From the NCBI GenBank assembly GCA_023213395.1, contig CM041465.1:31627741-31691740 (forward strand): a stretch of DNA of 64,000 nt. The letters run 5' to 3'. Shown here piece by piece: positions 56,641 to 64,000 of the stretch (positions within the stretch are counted from its first letter, which is position 1; every line of letters begins with the position of its first letter). The position numbers and the translations under genes were made by a program. Below the pieces are notes generated by a model. That model was not told the DNA's origin. It saw only the letters and a list, made by a program, of their open reading frames with translations, and did no database searches. This DNA comes from Cycas panzhihuaensis (lineage: Eukaryota > Cycadophyta).

Positions 56641-56938
56641 TGAAAAGGGTTAATGTCACAAGGTCATTACATTAGTTGATTATTTCTAAAAAGGGTCTTA
56701 AGTGAACATTAAATTAGATCACTTAAGTGAAATGCACTTTCATGCGCATTATGTGTAATTTCATTTCACCTAACTCTAATGCTCCCTCTCTCAATATAAA
56801 AGTAAAAGCTCAATGGAGGAGGCTCATTCTTACCTTCCCATTTTGTGAGAGCTACTTTCTTTCTCTCAAGTCTCTCTTGCTCCCATGTTTGCCTTTGTGT
56901 TTAGTGCATGGAGATGAAGGATACATCCACTCTTTTCA
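56641..56938 (+). repeat. 5' LTR of copia B
   Basis: 298 bp, same family as the LTRs of A; TATAAAAG at 56795-56802. Confidence 0.95.
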
Positions 56939-56940
56939 TG

Positions 56941-56952
56941 TGGTATCATAGC
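56941..56952 (+). promoter_or_regulatory. Primer binding site of copia B
   Basis: TGGTATCATAGC, one mismatch from the tRNA-iMet complement. Confidence 0.9.
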
Positions 56953-58975
56953 TTGCTTTCTTCATATTCCTCACACTTGCAATGGAGCCATCACTTCCTT
57001 CTCCCCCACAATCCATGTGGTGAAGGAGATTGTGAAAGTGGATTTAGAAATATTTTCAAGTTATTATGATATCATATTTTGTATTGTTTTCTTTCCCTTT
57101 CTCTTTTGCAGGTTTGGAAGTACAATACAAGGAGTTGTAAGACCCAAGGATTCCAATCCTTTGGTGGCCATTAATGCTATCTCATTCTTCTTTTTCTTTC
57201 CCCTCTTTTTGTGCATTTAATAAGGGGAAATGCTGCCGAAATTTTTCCAACATTTAGAAGAATGATTGTAAGGGGAGGTTTTACCAATTTTTTTTTTAAG
57301 AATTTCAAGCCATTTAAAATATCTATCATTGTATGCTCTCACCTTGCCCATTTTGGGATCCTGGGGATCAAAAAATGATGGAAATTTAATATGGTATCAT
57401 GTGTTAATGAGATATTAGCAAGCTCAAATTTCTGCAGAAATAAAATTTGCTTGCTAAAATTCACAGGTATGCAAAATCTTCTACAAAGCTCCAATTGACG
57501 TGATTCCAATTGTCAAAGATAAGGCTCTGAGTCTACTTTCTAGCACAAAAACCAGCACCCAATTTGGATGTCGTATGAGGAAGTTATTGCTGTTTTAGTG
57601 AACAGCAGTTATTTTTAATAAGAATTCTGGAAAAATATAATCTAATAACTTTGTGGGGCTGCCAAAAACTTTCCAGAACTCATTTGGACTTGATTCCACT
57701 TCCTGAAGATGAAGCTCTGAGTCTAGTTTGCAACATAAAAACCGGCACTCCATTTCATCATCGTGAGAGAAAGTTATTGCTGATTTAGTGAAGACTACTT
57801 TCTTTTGTATTAACAAAAAAAAAAAAAAAGGTGAAGAAAATTTCTTCCTTCTTTTTATAAGGCTTAAAAGCCCATTGTAAAAGTGAGCAAAAAACACCTA
57901 GATCGAAGCAATATTTGGTGTCCTCACTCACTTATTAGCATTGCATTTCAACACTCTAAAATCACTCAAAGCAAGCACTCTAAAGACACTTCAAGTAAGC
58001 ACTCCAAGCAAGCACTCCAAGCAAGCATTCTATTTTCAGTTAAATGTACGTTTAATGCAATTTGATAATCTTTTCACTCTTCCTAAAAGGAACGCATCAC
58101 GTACGCTATTTTCCGTCATCTTGTACCTATTCACACACTCGCCAAGGTTGAGATACCTTGGTTGGCAGAATGCCGTGCCATAAAGGAGGTGTGGGTTTCA
58201 AGTTGGGACTGGACTAAACCGGAATATTGGTGAGGTTTGATTAGCCATACCATCGTGCCTCAATCAAGGATCATTCTTATAACCAACCGGTAAAACTGAA
58301 ACTTTAATACAAGATTAAAATATACTCGATCCAATATCCGTCATAGCCATGAGTATGCACGTACCACTCTTTAGAGGAGGTATATAGCTGCTCATTAGTG
58401 AATTGGGTGAGAGATTGGGAGTACCTAGGCTCCATTGTGACTTGGATTTCATCACCAAGCACAATTGCAAGTATCGCCGGTGAAGGCCAACTTAATTCTA
58501 CTAGAAGCCTAGGCATCCCTTCAACAACCTCAACTACATGTTGGAGGTTATTGGGTTGATTGTGCATCCTACATTTGAATTTCAAGTTGTGTAAACCCAA
58601 TGATGTCAGCTTCTACATTGACCTACAATCTTGTATATTGATCACTTACTTATTTGTAAAAAGTGATCCATAGTGTAATCACAATCATAATGCTTCGCAT
58701 ATTCCTACTGCGTCAGGTTAATATTTGCCACAAGTGTTAGTGCCCAATTTTTATCATACTGCTTCTCATATTCCTGCTGCGTCAGGTTAATATTTGTCAC
58801 AAGTGTTGGTGACTTTTCTCTAAGTTGCTCCCTTCATCTTTGAGCAACCATTCTCACTTCTTCTTCCTTCTACTACACTACTTCATTACATTTCCCATTT
58901 GTAAATAGTGATTGGTCATTTATTGCCATCACTTTTATAGTCCATTGTTCATTTCTTCACTTCTCAAAACACGCC
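56953..58975 (+). other. Untranslated leader of copia B
   Basis: About 2 kb, collinear with A minus N. Has the GCAAGCACTC tandem words at 57950-58030 and a private direct duplication at 58684-58742 and 58753-58811. Confidence 0.8.
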
Positions 58976-60286
58976 ATGTCTTCACAGTTCAAGCAAAATG
59001 TGAACTGCATTCTAAAAGGGAAAGAAAATTGGGACATGTGGTTCATTGGTGTCAGAAATGCTGCAAAGTATGAAGGTCTATGGAGAGATCACTTGCAACC
59101 TAGACCATCTTTTGCGCCTACTACCTCACCGCTCGGAGGAGGTGCTCCAACTGCTCCCACTAAAGCTACAGCTAAACGCCAATGGAAACTTGATGATGAT
59201 AAAATACGTGCAGGGATACTGCTTGTCACTGATTATTTCCTGCATAATCTCATTGATGAAGCTGTACATGATATAGCATGGAAAGTTCTTGAAGTTCTTA
59301 AGAAGAACTTCAACACTAAATCAAACTTAGAATTTGTTCACTTAGTGCTGAAGATGAACAAATTGAAAATGCAGAAAGGACACACAAGTGAGACAATCAA
59401 TCTCCTTTGTCCAATCAAGCAAGCCATTGATAAAGATTTTAAAACTCAATGCATTACATGGGCTTTCTTGATTCAGTCATGTCTCCATATCCCAGATTAC
59501 AAAAATCTATTGGGAAGTCTTCAATCTAGTGGCACTTTGAAGACCCTGAACTTTGAGGCTCTTACTGATAAGCTCATTGAATTTGATAAGACCTTTGATA
59601 CCAACTTTGCCACTATATCAGATCCAGTTGATGCTGCTTTTGAAGTGGAAGAAGATCTTTCTTATACCAAAAATCAAGGTCAATACTCTCGTAGAGGTGG
59701 TAATTCCCGTGGAAGAGGAAGAGGTAGACAACAAGGACAACGTCCTCTTGGTCAACAGGCTCCTCAACTCCAACAAAAACAGTCTCAAGTCCAAGGCCAA
59801 AATAATCAACCTGGACCTAGATCTAGTAATCAGAGACAATCCAACCAACACAATACTTCTTATGCGACTGTAAATCAAACAATTGTGTGCCAAAGGTGTA
59901 ATAGAAAAGGAAATTATGCCAAAAATTGCAGAACTGCCACCAACAAACTACCAAGTTATCAACAGCGCCATGTTGCACATAATGTTGATAATACTTCTTT
60001 TAAAGATGCTTTTGGTGGAACGCAATTTGCTCATGCACACCTTCAAAGAATTGGGACCACTTCATCAAATGTTGTTGATAAATCCACTAAGTATATTGAG
60101 GCTCATTGTGGCTATGCTTATTCACTTTTGCCTTCACCACTTAGAGTTGCAAATAGTGCCACCTCAAATACTTCATCGTGGATCATGGATACTGGAGCAA
60201 CACAACACATGACTTGTCATCGCCATTTCTTTCAGGATTTTGACTCTGAAGTTCATGGTGTTGTACACATGGTTGACAAATCATCT
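58976..60286 (+). pseudogene. Copia B Gag and protease
   Basis: Open for 437 residues from the ATG: NWDMWFIGVRNAAKYEGLWR, CLHIPDYKNLLGSLQS, an RGRGRGRQQGQ stretch, then the knuckle CQRCNRKGNYAKNC, in which the essential His is Asn. Protease: WIMDTGATQHMTCHRH intact. It ends at a TAG (60287-60289) where A has CAG. This is the best preserved Gag of the A/B family and shows where A is shifted. Confidence 0.93.
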
Positions 60287-61379
60287 TAGCCAGTCGAAGG
60301 ACTTGGAACTGTTTGCCTGAAACTCCCAGGCCTTCCAGATTTTACACTTGTTGATGTTTTATATATTCTTGCTCTAAAGCAGAATCTGCTCTCCCTGTCC
60401 ACCCTTGTCTCTTGTGGATTTGATCTGAGTGTAACTGCAAACAATCAAACTCTCTGTGTCATTCACCCTCCTTCAAATGTTGTGGTTATGACCGGAATTC
60501 TTGACGGTAAACTTTTTCGCCTAACTAGCTCACCATCCTCTGAAGCCACCTATGTTGATGATGACTCTGCTTTTACCACAACCGTGACTCCTCAAAAGTT
60601 GTCCCAAGCGGCCCTATGGCATGCTCGTATGGGCCATATCAAAATTGATCATTTAAGAGAACTACAAGCCACTCTTCCTGGTTTGCCTAGGCTCTCCTCT
60701 AAGCCCTTTAAATGCGAAGCATGTATTATTTCCAAATCTCAAAGACAACCCTTTCCTCGTAGTCAGTGGAAATCTAGCCAAACTTTGCAGCTCGTACACT
60801 CAGATATATGCGGTCTTATGCCCATCCCTTCTCTCAAACAGAAGTGGTATATATTACTTTCATTGATGATTTTACCAAGAAAGTATGGGTTGCTTTTCTT
60901 GCAAAGAAAGATGAAACTTTTTCTATGTTTTAAGCTTTCAAGGCCCGCATGGTAAATGAATCTAGATTTAAGGTCAAAATACTCAGGACTGACAATGGTG
61001 ACGAGTACACATCCAATGAGTTTGAATCGTACCTACATCAACATGGAATCAAACATCAGACCATTGTTGCAGGTACACCCCAGCAAAATGGAGTTGCCGA
61101 ACGCATGAACAGGACATTATGAACATGGCTCGTGCTATGCTGGTATATAAGAATGTCTCTGTCTATCTTTGGGCTGAGGCTATCTGGACTGTTGTGTATT
61201 GCATCAACATTGTTAGTCCCTCAAAGCTCGGCCCCTTTCCACATGAAATGTGGTATGGATAAATCCCCTCTATCTCCCACTTTAGAATTTTTGGCTCTAC
61301 TTGTTATGCTCATATTCTGGAGGAACATAGAAATAAGCTCCAAGATAGAGCCATCAAAGGCATCTTTGTCAGATACCCT
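60287..61379 (+). pseudogene. Copia B integrase
   Basis: VTPQKLSQAALWHARMGH, CEACIISKSQ. First Asp present (HSDICGL), then a base loss near 60848 shifts the frame; RTDNGDEYTSNEF and GVAERMNRT follow in other frames. TAA stops at about 60931 and 61259. Confidence 0.9.
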
Positions 61380-62462
61380 ATGTACAAAAAGGGATACAAG
61401 GTTTTCATACCTTCACAGCGCAAAATCATCATCACTAGAGATGTTATCTTTGCAGAGACTGAAGATCAATTACTCAGACTTGACTTCAAGACACCTTCAT
61501 ACCGATTTAATGATGCTATTGAATTTGATGTCCAGATTCCAAAATTTAGGGGGGGAGATCCTGAACAGTTGCTCAATATCTTGGAATCTGACAATAGAGC
61601 CTTAGAGAATACAAGTAGTGACTCCCAGCCAATGTGTACACATCCAGCACCATCATTCGTGAACAACCAACTTGACAAAGGCAAAGCCATAGCAGAAGGA
61701 CCATCTTCTCCAACATCTGTGGCTGACCCATCTTGTCCAGCATCGTCAACTTCCTCCGTGCCAAATATTTCACATGATCCTTTTCAGGATCAAAACGAAG
61801 ACCAAGAAACTGTGGAAATGAAAACCTCATTCCCAACTCGAGGTTTTCGTGAAGCCTACCAGCTACACAAGGACATGCGACCAGATGAGGTAGGTAAAAT
61901 TTGCACTAAAAGTGCCCATAGAGCAAGGGTGCATGAATCACTTTCTGTTGAGCTTGAACTAGCAGAATTGCACCTTGCTCTTAATGAAGAGCCCCTAATG
62001 AACCAAGAAGTTGTAAAGCATGCAACTTGGAGAAATACCATGAACGAAGAGTACCAATCTCTTATCAAGAACGGTACATGGGAGCTTGTTGATCTACCAC
62101 TTGGAAGAAAGGTAGTTCAAAATAAATGGGTGTTCAAAAACAAGTACAGATCAGATGGAACCCTAAAAAAACACAAGGCGAGGTTGGTATCAAAAGGATT
62201 CACGCAAAAGGAAGGCATCGACTACACTGAAATCTTTGGTCCTACAACCAAGTGGCCTACAATCAGAACTTTCATAGCCTTGACTGCTCAACAAGGTTGG
62301 AAAATCCACCAACTTGATGTTAAGACCGCATTTCTCAATGGGAACCTTAAAGAAGAAATTTACATGGCTCAGCCAGAAGGATACGAGATTGTCGGTCAGG
62401 AGTATAAGGTTTGCAGGCTCAAAAAGTTCTTGTACGGCCTAAAGCAAGCCCCTCTTGCTTAG
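61380..62462 (+). pseudogene. Copia B integrase end and reverse transcriptase
   Basis: 360 residues open: KKGYKVFIPSQRKIIITRD, a Ser/Pro linker, then NKWVFKNKYRSDGTLKKHKA and HQLDVKTAFLNGNLKEEIY. The frame ends at a TAG (62460-62462) in APLA*F, where A has Trp. Confidence 0.93.
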
Positions 62463-63470
62463 TTTACCAAGTTGTCTGAAAGAATGAGGCAACTTGAATA
62501 TAAAGTTTGTGACTATCAAGATATTGATGCAACATTATTTATCAAGCACCAAAATGATAAAGTCACTTACCTCTTAATCTTTGTGGATGACGTGCTAATA
62601 ACGGGGAATAGTGAACAGGTAATTAGCTAGCTGAAGAAGGACCTTGCTAAAACTTTTGAATTGTCTAACCTTAGGTTGATGAAATATTACTTGGGAATTG
62701 AAGTAACTCAAAAGAATGGCAAAATTTTTCTCTCCCAAGAAAAATATATCAACGATCTTGTGACAAAGTTTCAGTTGAAAGGTGCTCGACCAATGGATAC
62801 ACCTATGAAGCCTAATATTAAACTCTCAGTTGATGGTGACATTAGGGAGGCAGACACAACACTCTACAGGCAACTTGTAGGTAGTCTCATCTATGCTACC
62901 AACACAAGGCCAGATATTACACACTCTATCGGCATTCTTGCAAGATTCATGACAAATCCTAAGCAGAATCATTGGCAAGCTGTAATACGAGTGTTGAGGT
63001 ACCTAAAGACGACTAGCAAATATGGTCTGTTGTATGAACCTAATGCAGAATTTAAACTTTATGCATATGCAGACTCAGTCTTTGCTGGAGATAAAGACAC
63101 AGGAAGATCTACGTCTGGGTACGTAACATTTCTTGGAGCAGACCAATCTCATGGAGATCCGGGCAGAAGATAGTTGAGACTCAGCTAAGCCGAGTACATT
63201 CGCTTACGAGACAAGCAAGGAGGTGATATGGCTTAGAAAATTGTTGAATACATTAAATGCCACCCAAACAAGTTCTACTAGCTTACATGTAGATAATGAA
63301 TCTACAATCCAGATGGCTAAAAATCCTGTATTTCATGATCGTACCAAACATATAAGTACAAAAGTCCACAGGATTAGAGAATTAGTTCATGATGGCACAA
63401 TTCAATTGAGTCTTGCCCCACAGATCAAGTGGCGATATCTTCACCAAACCACCAAGAGGGTGAAGTTTGA
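62463..63470 (+). pseudogene. Copia B polymerase end and RNase H
   Basis: FVDDVLITGNSEQVIS ends at the TAG shared with A, then LKKDLAKTFELS continues. 62661-63173 is open: KYYLGIEVTQKNG, RQLVGSLIYATNTRPDIT and the RNase H block YADSVFAGDKDTGRSTSGY. The last part (VIWLRKLLNTL, DRTKHISTKVHRI) is in a shifted frame. Confidence 0.92.
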
Positions 63471-63896
63471 ATAGTTCCGAAAGCAACTCGGCCTTAGGGC
63501 CTCCATCTCTGACTGATTGAAGGAGATGACAATAGAACCATCATACTCTGTCTCATTCGTGAAAACCCCTTGTGGGCACGGAAGGACAAGAGTAAGTCTC
63601 TGCTCTATCCCATTCGTGAAAACCCCATGTGGGCGAGAAAGGATAAGGGTTGTATCATTTTGGAAAATCAGAACCTGTGAAAACCTGAAAGGGCATGGGG
63701 GATGACCAAATGGTATATGGAGACTCAGTAGATTTTAGCTACAAAATTCATTGTACTAATTGGTTATCTGGCTTTATTTAAAGAGCCGCCTGAGCCGGGT
63801 TAGTAGATTAGAAAATTTGTGGGTTTTCTTCCCCATGAGGGTTTCCCACAAAAGTGTCATAGTAGTTTGCTTTGTAAGAGGCTCAAGTGAAGACCT
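63471..63896 (+). other. 3' untranslated region of copia B with triplicate motif
   Basis: The GTGAAAACC motif is at 63559, 63616 and 63677, spaced 57 and 61 as in A. Homology with A ends at about 63893. Confidence 0.75.
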
Positions 63897-63982
63897 TGTT
63901 GGAGCACGTGACGCTAACTATCACAAGGAAGTCCTCTTCCCAAATCACCCCGGGGCTTTTGGTGTAACGGCAACCTGTGACA
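63897..63982 (+). repeat. Candidate very short 5' LTR of element P
   Basis: 86 bp starting TGTTGGAG and ending CTGTGACA, bounded on the left by the break in A/B homology and on the right by AG plus a perfect primer site. No second copy is in the window, so this rests on context only. Confidence 0.45.
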
Positions 63983-63984
63983 AG

Positions 63985-63996
63985 TGGTATCAGAGC
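63985..63996 (+). promoter_or_regulatory. Primer binding site of P
   Basis: TGGTATCAGAGC, a perfect tRNA-iMet complement. Confidence 0.8.
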
Positions 63997-64000
63997 GACC

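Larger units (their letters stand above)
56641..63896 (+). mobile_element. Copia B, sister copy of A
   Basis: 5' LTR, primer site, leader, gag-pol and 3' untranslated region are collinear with A. At about 63893 the match to A stops, before the polypurine tract and 3' LTR. It has no nested N element. Confidence 0.93.

Noticed and set aside
63897-63982. Cassandra-type element with 5S rRNA in its LTR
   Set aside because: I see no 5S rRNA-like sequence in these 86 bases.
1-64000. Host protein-coding gene, tRNA, rRNA or CRISPR array
   Set aside because: Every long coding stretch was assigned to a retroelement domain or element-borne frame; tRNA-like matches are only 12-nt primer sites; no array of spaced identical repeats exists apart from the coding 69-bp array.

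Overview
This window is plant nuclear DNA made almost entirely of long terminal repeat (LTR) retrotransposons inserted into one another. I see no host gene, tRNA, rRNA or CRISPR array. Copia pol order (protease, integrase, reverse transcriptase, RNase H), tRNA-iMet-type primer binding sites and gypsy pol order all point to a land plant with a large, repeat-rich genome. A gymnosperm is plausible, but nothing in the sequence fixes the species. Letters below are my own labels.

Left part (1-22562). A minus-strand Ty3/gypsy element (1-9368; its 3' LTR is cut by the window edge) sits inside the reverse transcriptase of copia H (resumes at 9369, 3' LTR 10724-10905). Copia fragments I (10906-14437) and J (14440-14902) follow. 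Then come LTR K with its primer site (14903-15441), a complete 4.0-kb non-autonomous element L (16586-20592, 5-bp target duplication ATTTT), and a minus-strand copia fragment M (20650-22562).

Middle part (22563-37098). A minus-strand copia C is split by plus-strand copia A (26245-36389, target duplication CTTCT). A is itself split by a 2.6-kb minus-strand non-autonomous element N (27676-30276), which is related to L.

Right part (37105-64000). Non-autonomous element D (37105-46596) holds copia F (40907-46073, target duplication AAGGA). Copia E (46597-56640) is inserted in D's 3' LTR. E is split by copia G (50958-56054) and cut at its 3' end by copia B (56641-63896), a sister copy of A. B runs into a possible very-short-LTR element P at 63897.

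How the parts work together: Gag packages element RNA, protease cuts the polyprotein, integrase inserts cDNA, and reverse transcriptase/RNase H copies RNA primed at the primer binding site and polypurine tract. Every autonomous element here is broken by stops or frameshifts, so none looks able to move alone. L, N and D lack pol and would need enzymes from elsewhere.

The most interesting signals are these: (1) an inverted repeat that brackets the polypurine tract/3' LTR junction with a 17-18 nt loop in copias F, G, H and C and in element D, with different but still complementary arms; (2) a gag-like protein family shared by L and N; (3) an unrecognised long frame between integrase and 3' LTR of the gypsy element; (4) a strict 69-bp (23-residue) repeat in the gypsy Gag extension; (5) a stop codon shared by sister copies A and B.
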